A stretch of DNA of 64,000 bases from JBCCWR01 sp039193385 (GTDB taxonomy: Bacteria; Verrucomicrobiota; Verrucomicrobiia; Methylacidiphilales; JBCCWR01), in NCBI GenBank assembly GCA_039193385.1, contig JBCCWR010000001.1, positions 1-64,000 of the forward strand. Direction: 5' to 3'. The translations under genes were made by a program, and so were the position numbers. The notes below the pieces were generated by a model. That model made no database searches. It worked only from the letters and a program-made list of their open reading frames with translations, and was not told the DNA's origin. Below are positions 41,781-50,803 of the stretch, in pieces; position 1 is the first letter of the stretch, and each line of letters begins with the position of its first letter.

Positions 41781-41873
41781 AACTCGCGAGTCTAATTAGG
41801 GTCGTCTAAAATGCAATCACCGAAACTTGTTCCAGCTAGCTGTAGAATAGTTTTCTGAATAGATAATACGGAC

Positions 41874-42854
41874 ATGAGCGCAACAGAGGTAAGTAGTGAA
41901 ACGTCGAATGTAGATGGGTTTTTTCCACGGCAGAAAATACTTTCTCATTTGCCAGGTGGTTCTCATTATAGTGAATTTCGTAATCGAATGGCCACGGTGC
42001 TTTGCGGTGATAGCAAAATTCCCAAAACAGCGTTTTCAGACATGAAGCTGCTGGAAGCTCTATCTGAAGAAAATAGCTCCTTGGAGGATATTGCACCCTG
42101 CGTCAAAGCGGATCCCTCACTCAATATGAAAATTATGCGTATTTCGCGCACAGCGATGTATTCACGCGGAGTCGACGTAGAGAGCTTTGAGGATGCCTAT
42201 TACCGTCTGGGTATGAGGGAGATTCGTAATCTCATCTATGCCGAAAAAGTAGCGGGAGGATTTCGAAAATTTAAAACGGATGTGGATTGGATGAATTTCT
42301 GGAAAAACAGTGTGCTTACCGCGCGTTTGACGGAAGTTTTAATGAGCGCAGCGGTAGGGTTTAAAAACTTTGGCTTCATCAATGGCTTGCTCAATGACAC
42401 TGGAAGTCTGGTCATTCGTGAATACTTTCCTGAGGAAAGCATGCTTATTGCAAGAGCTATGCAAGAAGAGAATAAAGAGCTCATTGATGCGGAAACAGAA
42501 ATTTTTGGTTTCAGTCATGCGCATGTGGCAGGTCTCCTTTGTCTGAAATGGCGTTTTCCCTATAATTCGTCTATGGGGGTTTACCATCATCACTCTCAGT
42601 TAGATGAAATAGAAGATAACGCAACGATTCGTTCTTATGCCTTGGCCACATATCTGGCTGAAAATATGGCCAAAGCAGGACTCATGTTAGAATCCGGCGA
42701 GGATGCAACGGAATTTCTAAACTATCTCTACGATAGCAACGTCTGGAATATCTTTATGTCTTACGTTAAAGACCATGATCTGATAAACAAGATCGACTTA
42801 GAAAAAGAAGTTCAGGACGCAAATCAGCTGGCAACGACGTTGTTGAGCTCCTAG
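41874..42854 (+). CDS. HDOD domain protein
   Basis: A 326-residue HDOD protein. The domain is recognisable from LLEALSEENSSLEDIAPCVKA, PSLNMKIMRISRTAMYS and ESFEDAYYRLGMREIRNLIY, then GLLNDTGSLVIREYF, where the HD residues of an active phosphohydrolase are absent as usual for HDOD. Such proteins act in signalling networks with kinases and c-di-GMP systems. It pairs functionally with a second HDOD gene at 54985 only by family. Divergent from the OmpA-like gene. Confidence 0.9.
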   Translation: MSATEVSSETSNVDGFFPRQKILSHLPGGSHYSEFRNRMATVLCGDSKIPKTAFSDMKLLEALSEENSSLEDIAPCVKADPSLNMKIMRISRTAMYSRGVDVESFEDAYYRLGMREIRNLIYAEKVAGGFRKFKTDVDWMNFWKNSVLTARLTEVLMSAAVGFKNFGFINGLLNDTGSLVIREYFPEESMLIARAMQEENKELIDAETEIFGFSHAHVAGLLCLKWRFPYNSSMGVYHHHSQLDEIEDNATIRSYALATYLAENMAKAGLMLESGEDATEFLNYLYDSNVWNIFMSYVKDHDLINKIDLEKEVQDANQLATTLLSS

Positions 42855-42886
42855 CAAAAAGTTCTCGTAAAAGAGTTTTTTCTTCA

Positions 42887-42943
42887 CCACTTCCAAGATC
42901 TTGCACAGATCGTCGTGTCCCAATGGCATAATGCGGGTTCAAT
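42887..42943 (+). repeat. Dispersed intergenic repeat, copy E (best copy)
   Basis: Runs from CCACTTCCAAGATCTTGCAC to GGCATAATGCGGGTTCAA. It contains GATCT-TGCAC-AGATC, a 5-bp stem with a 5-nt loop. It lies between the HDOD gene and rplY. Confidence 0.75.
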
Positions 42944-43073
42944 AGTAATTCATAGTTGACGAGTTCGGGGCATGGGTGCACTATTTCAGCGCATTTTTCA
43001 AGATAAAGAATTGACTTGGATGTGGTTTTTAGGTTTGGTACGCGGTTCCCGTCCACAATAAAGGATTACTAAA

Positions 43074-43676
43074 ATGGCAGAAACAATAGCATTAAAAGCA
43101 GAGCCCAGAAATAAAATAGGTCGTAACTCCGTCAAAAAAGTCAGGAAAGAAGGTAAAGTTCCTGCGGTATTGTATGGAAAAACAGAGACCCAGGCTTTGC
43201 AAATAGACACTTTGGATGTGATTCATGCATTGAATGGTACCACCAACGAAAACTGTTTTGTGGATCTTGAAGTAGGGGGCAAGAAGAGTTTAGCGCTTCT
43301 CCAAGAGGTTCAGGTCGACCCCATTAAAGACAGGGTCATCCACATGGATTTACAGCAGATAGAGCAGGATCAAGTTATCACAGTCGATGTTGCTTTGCTT
43401 CCCTCAGGTGAATCAGAAGGTGTTATTAAAGGAGGTGGTCTGCTGGAACAGCTCATCCGCACCGTAAAAGTAAAAGGTCAGGCAAAAAACATTCCTCACC
43501 ATGTGGATGCCGACATTACCTCTTTACAGCTCGGTGAAGCTCATAAGATTGGCCAAATCAATGCGCCAGAGGGTATAGATATTCTCACCAAGCCTGAGCT
43601 TATAGCTTTTAAAATCCATGTTCCTAGAAGTGCTCGTTCAGCAGCGTCACAAGCTGCTAAGGCTGGCAATGATTAA
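43074..43676 (+). CDS. rplY: 50S ribosomal protein L25/Ctc
   Basis: A 200-residue long-form bL25 (Ctc/TL5) that binds 5S rRNA. The N-terminal L25 domain begins LKAEPRNKIGRNSVKKVRKE and includes VPAVLYGKTETQ. The C-terminal TL5 domain covers about residues 95-185 (VLKV-like beta barrel: GVIKGGGLLEQLIRTVKVKG). A ribosome binding site AAAGGA precedes the ATG. It begins an operon with pth, rpsF, ssb and rplI. Confidence 0.95.
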   Translation: MAETIALKAEPRNKIGRNSVKKVRKEGKVPAVLYGKTETQALQIDTLDVIHALNGTTNENCFVDLEVGGKKSLALLQEVQVDPIKDRVIHMDLQQIEQDQVITVDVALLPSGESEGVIKGGGLLEQLIRTVKVKGQAKNIPHHVDADITSLQLGEAHKIGQINAPEGIDILTKPELIAFKIHVPRSARSAASQAAKAGND

Positions 43677-43709
43677 TCACCTTAGAAACGGTGCATAGGA
43701 GAAAACAAC

Positions 43710-44285
43710 GTGGCCGGGTATTTACCTCTGGTAGTTGGTCTGGGAAATCCCGGATTATTTTATCGGAAGACTCGCCACAATGTTGGGTTTGAGGCTGTAG
43801 ACCAACTTGCAAAACTTCGGAGAGGAAGTTGGAAGAAGCTACGCTTTACAAAAGCCAAAGGGTGCCAGATTGAAAATGGCAGTTGGCTGATGAAACCGAT
43901 GGATTATATGAATACATCGGGTCCGGTGGTCAATAAGGCCATGCAATGGTTTAAATTGAAGCCGGGACAGATTTTAATAGTGGTGGATGATGTAAATCTG
44001 CCTCTGGGTAAACTTAGATTGAGAGCAAAGGGATCGGCCGGTGGACATAATGGGCTGAAGTCCATAGAGCAAGCGCTCAATACGCAGGAATATCCCAGAC
44101 TGAGAGCCGGGGTGGGCGCCTCGACTCATGATGGAAAAGATTTAAAGGCTCACGTATTGAGTCGTTTTAGTAAAGAAGAATGGCAGGCCGTTCAGATGAT
44201 GGTAGAAAAGAGCGTTGAAGTTATTGAGACATATCAAGCTCATGGTTTGGATGCGGCGATGCAAAAAGGAAACAGTAGTTTATGA
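43710..44285 (+). CDS. pth: Peptidyl-tRNA hydrolase
   Basis: A 191-residue enzyme that releases tRNA from peptidyl-tRNA dropped by ribosomes. Motifs are VVGLGNPGLFYRKTRHNVGF (catalytic His in RHNVG), MKPMDYMNTSG and VVDDVNLPLGKLRLRAKGSA with GGHNGLKSI. The start is GTG, supported by AGGAG at 43697-43701. The stop overlaps the rpsF start. Length is standard. Confidence 0.96.
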   Translation: MAGYLPLVVGLGNPGLFYRKTRHNVGFEAVDQLAKLRRGSWKKLRFTKAKGCQIENGSWLMKPMDYMNTSGPVVNKAMQWFKLKPGQILIVVDDVNLPLGKLRLRAKGSAGGHNGLKSIEQALNTQEYPRLRAGVGASTHDGKDLKAHVLSRFSKEEWQAVQMMVEKSVEVIETYQAHGLDAAMQKGNSSL

Positions 44286-44617
44286 AAAATAAGTATGAAG
44301 CGACCTATATTCTGGATCTTCAATCCAAAGAAGAGCTCGTTAAAGAAGCAATTATAAAGCTGACCAAGGAGATCGAATCTTTTGGAGGGAAAGTGAGTAA
44401 TACACAGAGATTGGATAGAAGGAAATTTGAACGTGTAGCAGGGAAGCTGGATACAGGCTATTACCTCATAGCTAACTTTGAAATGGACACGCAAAAGCTA
44501 GCTGGCCTTAAAAAGAAACTTCAATTAGATGATTTGGTCTATCGTCAATTTTATCTTGTAGATGATGGCAAACAATCAGCCCCTGTTGAAAAAGAGGCAG
44601 CTCCGGCTGTAGCATAA
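44282..44617 (+). CDS. rpsF: 30S ribosomal protein S6
   Basis: A 111-residue bS6. It begins KNKYEATYILDLQSKEEL, has the basic patch RLDRRKFERVAGKLDTGYYL, and ends in an Ala/Glu-rich tail. ATGA overlap with pth indicates coupled translation. Confidence 0.93.
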   Translation: MKNKYEATYILDLQSKEELVKEAIIKLTKEIESFGGKVSNTQRLDRRKFERVAGKLDTGYYLIANFEMDTQKLAGLKKKLQLDDLVYRQFYLVDDGKQSAPVEKEAAPAVA

Positions 44618-44667
44618 GCTATTCACGAGTTTGCAATGAGCTAATATCAAAACCACACTAAGACAAA

Positions 44668-45177
44668 ATGGCTTCTCTAAATAAAGTAATGTTAATGGGT
44701 AATCTCACAAGAGATCCTGATGTGCGTCACACGCCCAAAGGTACTGCCGTGGGAGATCTCGGATTAGCCATTAACATGTCATATCGCACTCAAGATGGAC
44801 AAGATCGAGATGAAGTATGTTATGTCGATGTTGTGGTATGGGGTCGTCAGGCTGAAACATGCCAACAGTATCTTCGTAAAGGGGCGCCTGTTTTTGTAGA
44901 AGGGCGTTTGCAGCTAGATCAATGGCAGACCCAGGATGGTGAGAAAAAAAGCCGACTACGTGTTCGAGCCGAGCGTGTGCAATTTCTCAGTGGCGGTGGA
45001 GGCGGCCGCAGCGGTTCTGGAGGCGGCAATTATTCAAGTAGTGGAAACCAGGGTAGCTCCTACGGCCAGCCTGATAACTACGGAGCGCCACCAGCCGGTG
45101 GTGGTGGCTACTCACAAGGAGATGGACCTCCTACGTCTTCGCCGGCTGGCGATCCCGATGACGAAATACCGTTTTAA
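44668..45177 (+). CDS. ssb: Single-stranded DNA-binding protein
   Basis: A 169-residue SSB. The OB fold spans about residues 1-110 (LNKVMLMGNLTRDPDVRHTP, VDVVVWGRQAETCQQYLRKG, VFVEGRLQLDQWQ). A Gly/Ser-rich linker leads to the acidic tip DDEIPF, the partner-binding tail. It lies between rpsF and rplI. Confidence 0.97.
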   Translation: MASLNKVMLMGNLTRDPDVRHTPKGTAVGDLGLAINMSYRTQDGQDRDEVCYVDVVVWGRQAETCQQYLRKGAPVFVEGRLQLDQWQTQDGEKKSRLRVRAERVQFLSGGGGGRSGSGGGNYSSSGNQGSSYGQPDNYGAPPAGGGGYSQGDGPPTSSPAGDPDDEIPF

Positions 45178-45218
45178 TAGATTAAAATTTAGATTCAAAA
45201 TATTAGGAGTACTACAAA

Positions 45219-45716
45219 ATGGCAATGGAACTGATTCTTAAAAAACACATACCAGGACTAGGGGCAGAAGCTGATATTGTAAAAGTGAAGCCTGGCTATG
45301 CGCGCAATTTCCTCATTCCTCGTGATTATGCAACTGTCGCAACGGGTGCTACGAAGAAACTGGTGGAAGACCTTAAACGCAAACGTGCCGAACGTGAAGC
45401 AGAAGAGCTGAATCGTGCGAATGATCTGGCAGGTAAACTTGGTAAAGTCACTCTGACATTTCAGATGAAAAGCTCTACAGATGAGAAAGTATTTGGCTCT
45501 GTGACGGCTAAAGACATTATTGAGCGACTCAAAGATATGGATATCCAACTTGAGCGTAAGCGCATTAAGTTAGGACAGCCTCTGAAAGAAAAAGGGGAAC
45601 ATAAGGTGGATATAGACCTTGGAAGTGGTGTTCATTCATCGATCAAAGTCGTCGTCGATGTTACCTCTGAAGACAAAGAAGAGCAGGATTCCAAAGATAA
45701 AAAGAAGAAAAAATAA
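45219..45716 (+). CDS. rplI: 50S ribosomal protein L9
   Basis: A 165-residue bL9. The N-domain is MELILKKHIPGLGAEADIVK with VKPGYARNFLIPRDYA, followed by the long connecting helix rich in Lys/Glu and the C-domain (KVFGSVTAKDIIERLKDM). The C-terminal KDKKKKK tail is somewhat longer than usual. Ribosome binding site AGGAG. In many bacteria rpsR lies between ssb and rplI; here the 41-base gap cannot hold it. Confidence 0.96.
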   Translation: MAMELILKKHIPGLGAEADIVKVKPGYARNFLIPRDYATVATGATKKLVEDLKRKRAEREAEELNRANDLAGKLGKVTLTFQMKSSTDEKVFGSVTAKDIIERLKDMDIQLERKRIKLGQPLKEKGEHKVDIDLGSGVHSSIKVVVDVTSEDKEEQDSKDKKKKK

Positions 45717-45771
45717 ATCTTTATTTTTATCAAGAGAAGAAGAGTTAAGTTTGTTGCATCGGCACTTAACA

Positions 45772-45791
45772 TCAAGACCAGGTGCTTGATT
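45772..45791 (+). other. Small inverted repeat after rplI
   Basis: ATCAAG/CTTGAT perfect pairing with an 8-base loop (45771-45790 region), followed some ten bases later by CAACTTTTTAG. It may help end the rplI operon transcript, but is weak. Confidence 0.25.
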
Positions 45792-45842
45792 CGGCACAAC
45801 TTTTTAGCTATTTTAAATACGTATGATGTAATAGAGGGCGAA

Positions 45843-45893
45843 TCAGATCTTGCACAGATGGTCCTATCACTATTGCATCATGCGGGTTAAATC
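45843..45893 (+). repeat. Dispersed intergenic repeat, copy F
   Basis: From CAGATCTTGCACAGATGGTC to TATTGCATCATGCGGGTTAA, close to copies B and E. It ends nine bases before the tRNA gene. Confidence 0.72.
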
Positions 45894-45901
45894 TTGATTT
45901 T

Positions 45902-45976
<75 letters not shown>

Positions 45977-46003
45977 CAAATTCTTATGCTGAATCAGTGT
46001 CAT

Positions 46004-46396
46004 TTATTCTTCCTGGCGTACAAAATAAACATTAAAACTCTGGCTGTTAGCTGGTTGCGAGTAGGTCCCCACAAGCTGGTCATGCTCTTTAAAATATTTA
46101 AGAACATAGGTTGAGCCAGGATATCCCGCATCTCTCAAAACAACTTTTATGATAGGGGCTCCCAATTTACTTTTGGCTGTGTAGGCAGATTCAACATGGA
46201 TTGGTTTTGGATTAAAATAAGCAGCCTCAGCATCTCCATCTTCAGATAGCGACTTTATTTCAAGAATGTATCCTCCATCAGGTCGAGACCATTTGCCAAT
46301 GAGCACCTCTGGTGTTAAGGGAGTTTCAGTCCTGCTACAACTAATGCATAAAGTTAAAATTGAGCAGGTTAGGAAAGAGAGCATTTTTGTAGGCAT
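46004..46396 (-). CDS. Small predicted lipoprotein, 130 residues
   Basis: A lipoprotein signal (MLSFLTCSILTLCISC) puts the lipidated Cys at about residue 20. The mature domain, VLIGKWSRPDGGYILEIKSL to TYVLKYFKEHDQLVGTYSQP, is a beta-rich lipocalin-like pattern seen in many short secreted proteins of this group. No named family is assigned. Two starts are possible, M1 or M5. Confidence 0.72.
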   Translation of the reverse strand: MPTKMLSFLTCSILTLCISCSRTETPLTPEVLIGKWSRPDGGYILEIKSLSEDGDAEAAYFNPKPIHVESAYTAKSKLGAPIIKVVLRDAGYPGSTYVLKYFKEHDQLVGTYSQPANSQSFNVYFVRQEE

Positions 46397-46457
46397 GAAG
46401 AGACCCTAAAAGGCATTCACTCAAACTGCCAGTGTTATGTGATATGAGGGAAAGAAT

Positions 46458-47738
46458 TCACAGGGATCCGCTTGGCTTAATAGAAAGCAGATTCTCCGTT
46501 GAGCGGATGTAAATATGGTGATCAACGATAACAGGCGTAGCCAGGCAGCCTGTTTGGCCGATGTTAAATGCTGTGAGTAATTCAGGCTTTTTCCCCGCTT
46601 TCAGGATGTTTACCTGACCATCTACGGAAAGGCATATTAACTTTCCGTCTACCAGCACAGGTGACGCCCGGTAGATTTCTCCTCCATCCAGTTGCTTGGT
46701 CCAAATATGTTTTCCAGTTTTGCCCTCAAGACAAGTCATGGTTCTTTCCGCACCATGAAGAAAATAAATCAGTCCATCTTTGTACGTTGGGTTGCAAACA
46801 TCAGGAACGTCTCCCGTATATTCCCAGATTTTTTCATATTTATCCGCGTTAAGTTTAAGAGCATGCATTGTCTTACCACGAGGGAGTGGATGAAAAAGTA
46901 TGCCATCACCGATGACTGGTGTTGCTACCTGCCGCCAGTTACGCATACGAGGGTTATCTCCCATATAGCCATAACGCCATAGCTCTTGACCATCCGTATG
47001 ACTATGAGCCGTGATGTAATCTGCTCCCCAGACCATCATGATTTTCTGGCCGTCTAGTTCAGTGGGAAGTGGAGAACTGAAGGAAAGAGGTGACTCATGG
47101 AGTGCTTCCGATTCGCGTTTGACTTGCCAGACGGTTTTGCCTGTCTTGGCGTCTAGTGCCAGTAAAAGTGAATCAACCGTTTTAATCTTGAAGCCTCGTA
47201 GTGCCATGACGAAGAGCTTCCCATCTTCTAAATAAGGTGTGCTGGAATAGCCAAAGTGATGATCAAATGGTCCCAGCTCAGCGACGAGATCCCTTTCCCA
47301 GATCAAATCGCCTTGATGATCCAAGGCCACAAAGCGTGCTTTTCCGGTCATAAAATAAACGCGTTCCTCATCGACGACAGGCGAAGGACTAGCACAGTGC
47401 CCTTCCAAAGGGAATTTACGTGCAGAATCAATTTTCTTATCAAAGAGAACTTGGCCGCTTTTCTGATCGATGCAGATAGCGCGGACTTCCGTGTGATTAC
47501 CAGCCGTTGTAATAACAAAAATTTTGCCATTTTTAACAACAGGCGTGCCTCCAGCCATGCCAGGGAGAGCGGTTTTCCATACAATATCTTTATCTTTCCA
47601 ACCTACAGGAAAACTTCCGGCTTCAACATCGACCGTCCCATCGTAATGCGGGCCTCGCCAATGTGTCCATTCGTAGGCTTGAGCTATCTGAAGAGTTACA
47701 AAATGAAAAACAATAAGGAAGATACATTTTGTTTGCAT
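46458..47738 (-). CDS. PQQ-like beta-propeller repeat secreted protein
   Basis: A 426-residue exported protein. A signal peptide (CIFLIVFHFVTLQIAQA) precedes a beta-propeller of PQQ-like repeats: WKTALPGMAGGTPVVKNGKI, AICIDQKSGQVLFDKKIDS, LLALDAKTGKTVWQVKRES, TCLEGKTGKHIWTKQLDGG. Outer-membrane BamB-type and quinoprotein dehydrogenase propellers share this repeat. No dehydrogenase cofactor residues were identified. Typical of Verrucomicrobiota/Planctomycetota secretomes; function unknown. Confidence 0.88.
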   Translation of the reverse strand: MQTKCIFLIVFHFVTLQIAQAYEWTHWRGPHYDGTVDVEAGSFPVGWKDKDIVWKTALPGMAGGTPVVKNGKIFVITTAGNHTEVRAICIDQKSGQVLFDKKIDSARKFPLEGHCASPSPVVDEERVYFMTGKARFVALDHQGDLIWERDLVAELGPFDHHFGYSSTPYLEDGKLFVMALRGFKIKTVDSLLLALDAKTGKTVWQVKRESEALHESPLSFSSPLPTELDGQKIMMVWGADYITAHSHTDGQELWRYGYMGDNPRMRNWRQVATPVIGDGILFHPLPRGKTMHALKLNADKYEKIWEYTGDVPDVCNPTYKDGLIYFLHGAERTMTCLEGKTGKHIWTKQLDGGEIYRASPVLVDGKLICLSVDGQVNILKAGKKPELLTAFNIGQTGCLATPVIVDHHIYIRSTENLLSIKPSGSL

Positions 47739-47803
47739 AGCATCGTTATCTAAGACACAAAAAATGAAACCTACCAGATTTTAAATAGCCATATAGTCTG
47801 GTT

Positions 47804-48988
47804 TCAGATCATGATAGCTTCAGTGTCTTTAGAAACGGCTCTTTCATCCGCTGAGCCTTCTATGATGACGGGCTCAAAGACTTTAGTGAGTTGCGAAAAA
47901 TTTCTGATTCTTTGCAACATGATCGGAGAGATTTTATAACCTGCTCCCACAAGGGTTAATCCTTCCTCCGTCTTGATGTCTTCCAGAATAACCGTGCCTG
48001 GCTTGAGCTCATTGAGACCGATTTCTTGCCTGGGTGCTTCACTCAAATAAAAAACCGTCCACTCATCGAGATATTCCAATAGTGCGGGGTCATACCAGCC
48101 CGGTCTTCCCTTAAGTATTTCTACAGCTTTGATACGTGAGACGCCAGTGGACTCCTGCAACATGACATCTTTGAGAAGTTTAAGTATTCGAGCTCCTTGC
48201 GGAATTTGTTCGCCAGCTAGCGAGTCCTTTGGATAACCGCTGCCATCATAGAGCTTGTCCTGGTAGAGGATAAACTCAGCTACTTCATCCATACGGGGAA
48301 TTTTCTTGAGGAGTCGAGCGCCTAGGCTGGGAATGTCACGGATCATTTCCTTTTCCGCAGCAGTCAAAGCATTGTCCAGATTGTAGCGTTCCATGACATC
48401 GGGAGGAACAGCTGTAGCTCCAATGGAGCTCAAGAGCGCAGCTATTTCTATGATCCAGCTTTGCTCAATATGGCATACGTGCGCGAATGTTTTGACGTAG
48501 TCGCGTAAACGTTGAGCTCGTCCGAAAGCTTCGGGTTGTAAAATAGATAAAATATCTATGAGCACACGGATGCTACCCTTTAATGTCTTCTCCAACAACT
48601 CATGCTCGGCCATGACCAAGCGGTATTTCTCAAGGCCGGAATCAAGTGCATTAGCCAGCATCTCATTGCTACATGGCTTGGTTAGAAATTGGAACACCTG
48701 CCCTTGATTGACTGAGCGGATCGTGGTGTCTTGATCCGCATTCCCCGTAAGCATGATGCGAACAGTATCTGGAGCTAATTTCTGCATGTGTTGCAGCAGT
48801 TCCAGTCCGCCCATCTCCGGCATCTTTAGGTCAGCTACCAGAATGGCATAGGGACCTTGTTCTGATACAATCTTGAGGGCTTCACGACCATTCATGGCCG
48901 TATCAAACTCATATCGGTCTAAGAAATTTCGCTGATACGCGGCCAGGATTTTAGGATCATCATCTACATACAATATTTTTTCGTTCAT
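47804..48988 (-). CDS. Response regulator with degenerate HD-GYP-like domain
   Basis: A 394-residue RpfG-type protein. The receiver (1-120) has Asp9/Asp10/Asp11 and phospho-acceptor Asp53 (VADLKMPEMGG) with the later TKP Lys. The output domain aligns with HD-GYP phosphodiesterases, but the HD pair is replaced: LLSSIGA at 185-191 where LLHDIGK is expected, and LYQ (241-243) where HHE precedes DGSGYP. The GYP part DGSGYP is kept. Cyclic-di-GMP hydrolysis is therefore unlikely; it may bind ligand or partners. It follows the hybrid kinase by 30 bases. Confidence 0.85.
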   Translation of the reverse strand: MNEKILYVDDDPKILAAYQRNFLDRYEFDTAMNGREALKIVSEQGPYAILVADLKMPEMGGLELLQHMQKLAPDTVRIMLTGNADQDTTIRSVNQGQVFQFLTKPCSNEMLANALDSGLEKYRLVMAEHELLEKTLKGSIRVLIDILSILQPEAFGRAQRLRDYVKTFAHVCHIEQSWIIEIAALLSSIGATAVPPDVMERYNLDNALTAAEKEMIRDIPSLGARLLKKIPRMDEVAEFILYQDKLYDGSGYPKDSLAGEQIPQGARILKLLKDVMLQESTGVSRIKAVEILKGRPGWYDPALLEYLDEWTVFYLSEAPRQEIGLNELKPGTVILEDIKTEEGLTLVGAGYKISPIMLQRIRNFSQLTKVFEPVIIEGSADERAVSKDTEAIMI

Positions 48989-49018
48989 ACTTACCCATAC
49001 CTATCGATTCTATCCATT

Positions 49019-50632
49019 CTATGCTGCTATGTCTTGATCTGCGCTCTCCCCTACCTCCAGAGGCAAATTAACAATAAAAATCGTTCCTCTATCTGTTTCC
49101 GTCTCAAATTCGATGGTTCCACCATGGTGTTCATGAATCACGGAATGCGCCAGGGCCAGCCCCTGGCCTGTTCCCTGCCCAATATCTTTGGTTGTGAAAA
49201 ATGGTTCAAATATGCGTGACTCAACTTCCTTGGGAATTCCTGAACCAGTATCCCGAATGCGTATCTCGATTGTTTTATCCAGCAGTTTGGAACGCACTGC
49301 TATGACCCCGAGCCCTTGATGTTGCTCTGCTTGACGTTGTTCGATGGCGTCTATGGCATTGATCATAAGGTTAAGAAAGACGCGCTGGATTTCATTGGGG
49401 TGACAGTAAATTTCAGGTATGGCCGGATCAAACTGAGTCACCACACGCGCAATAGATTTCCACCGGTTACGTGTCATGGTAATGCTTCCTTGAATGGCTC
49501 GGTTTACATCAAACAGCACACTGTGGCTGGCCCCCGGATGAGAAAAGTCATTCATCGCTTTTACTATACCGGCGACGTGTTCCACACCTTCCAGGCTGTC
49601 CCGCAACGCCGCAGGTAATTCACGCAATGTGAACTCCAGATCAACACCTTGAGGAAGGGTTACTTTTGATTGGTCTAGGGCCGCCGCCGCTTTAATGAGG
49701 GAGGCCATATATTTTTCAATAAAACGTAAATTCTCCTGTAAATATTGCAGTGGCGTATTTATCTCGTGGGCTACGCCTGATGCCAGTCGACCAATGGATT
49801 CCATCTTTTGTGCGTTCATAAGTTGACGTTCCATACGTCGACGTTCGGTTACATCCTGAATGATGGCGATGCAGTGCTTGATACCACCGTCATCATCTTG
49901 AACAGGGCTGACACGGCACTCCATATTTCTTCCTTCGTGCAGACAGTGGAGAATCTTCAATCCATGAAGCTTGATGTCATGGGCCAGTTCTGAAATTTCC
50001 AGTTGAGCGAGTGCTGAGCCCACGCCAGCAATTTCTTTTGCTGAATGATGCATCACTTTTTCTCGAGTTACACCGAGCATTTTTGTCAATGCGGCATTGA
50101 TATAAAGCACAAGTTGTTCTCCGGTGGGCTTAAAGACCAGAATACCTTCTCCCGCCTGATCAATCGCTGCCTGAATCATCAGGAGGTTTTGCTCCATACT
50201 ATGGTAAACTTTTTGTTGTTCGATTTGTTGGAGAGAACGTGTGACCAAAGCGGGAACTTGCTTAACAAGATTTGCACTTTTGACTAAATAATCAATGGCT
50301 CCTCGTTTCATCCAGTTAACTGCCAGTGAAAGGTCATCCGCTCCCGTAATGAGAACAAAGGGAGTGACTTTATTATTCTGTTGAAGCTTGTTTAGGAGAT
50401 CTTCCCCGTTGAGATCGGGCAGGCCTAGATCAACTAGTAAAAGATCAACATCTGATTTTAAGAGGTACTCCAGAGCTTCCAGTCCTTTATTGAAACAAAT
50501 GAGTTCAATATCAAGAGACGTGAGCGCATGCTGCAAAGAACGAAGCACAGCTTTATCATCATCAATGGCCACGACTTTCGCGGTCAGATGTTGTGTTTTG
50601 AACCCTTTCGGGTAGGAGGGCACCATCTCCAC
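49019..50632 (-). CDS. Hybrid regulator: receiver-PAS-histidine kinase
   Basis: A 537-residue cytoplasmic kinase (starting at GTG 50632 or ATG 50626). Domain order: receiver (about 18-135, phospho-acceptor Asp68 in LLVDLGLPDLNG), PAS (about 150-270, LMIQAAIDQAGEGILVFKPT), HisKA (VAHEINTPLQYLQ, phospho-His near 287) and HATPase_c (NLMINAIDAIEQ, IRDTGSGIP, GTGQGLALAHSV). The kinase lies directly upstream of the degenerate HD-GYP regulator, so the pair is a likely two-component system with input via the N-terminal receiver. Confidence 0.9.
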   Translation of the reverse strand: MEMVPSYPKGFKTQHLTAKVVAIDDDKAVLRSLQHALTSLDIELICFNKGLEALEYLLKSDVDLLLVDLGLPDLNGEDLLNKLQQNNKVTPFVLITGADDLSLAVNWMKRGAIDYLVKSANLVKQVPALVTRSLQQIEQQKVYHSMEQNLLMIQAAIDQAGEGILVFKPTGEQLVLYINAALTKMLGVTREKVMHHSAKEIAGVGSALAQLEISELAHDIKLHGLKILHCLHEGRNMECRVSPVQDDDGGIKHCIAIIQDVTERRRMERQLMNAQKMESIGRLASGVAHEINTPLQYLQENLRFIEKYMASLIKAAAALDQSKVTLPQGVDLEFTLRELPAALRDSLEGVEHVAGIVKAMNDFSHPGASHSVLFDVNRAIQGSITMTRNRWKSIARVVTQFDPAIPEIYCHPNEIQRVFLNLMINAIDAIEQRQAEQHQGLGVIAVRSKLLDKTIEIRIRDTGSGIPKEVESRIFEPFFTTKDIGQGTGQGLALAHSVIHEHHGGTIEFETETDRGTIFIVNLPLEVGESADQDIAA

Positions 50633-50803
50633 TACTATCGGCTACAGGATGTATAATTATAGTGTAAATCCTCAGTAGCTAAAGCCATTGAAAATAGTCG
50701 ATAAACGATCTAACGCATAGTTTCAGTATCGAGCCAATAAAAGAACTGAGCTTGTAGCTTGTGCTTGTGTACGGCTACTTATTGTTCAGATCATGAATAG
50801 AAC

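Noticed and set aside
42887..42943. Repeat copy E as a promoter (TTGCAC and CATAAT)
   Set aside because: The spacing is 20 bp and the same pair recurs in copies beside genes of both orientations, so it is better treated as a repeat.
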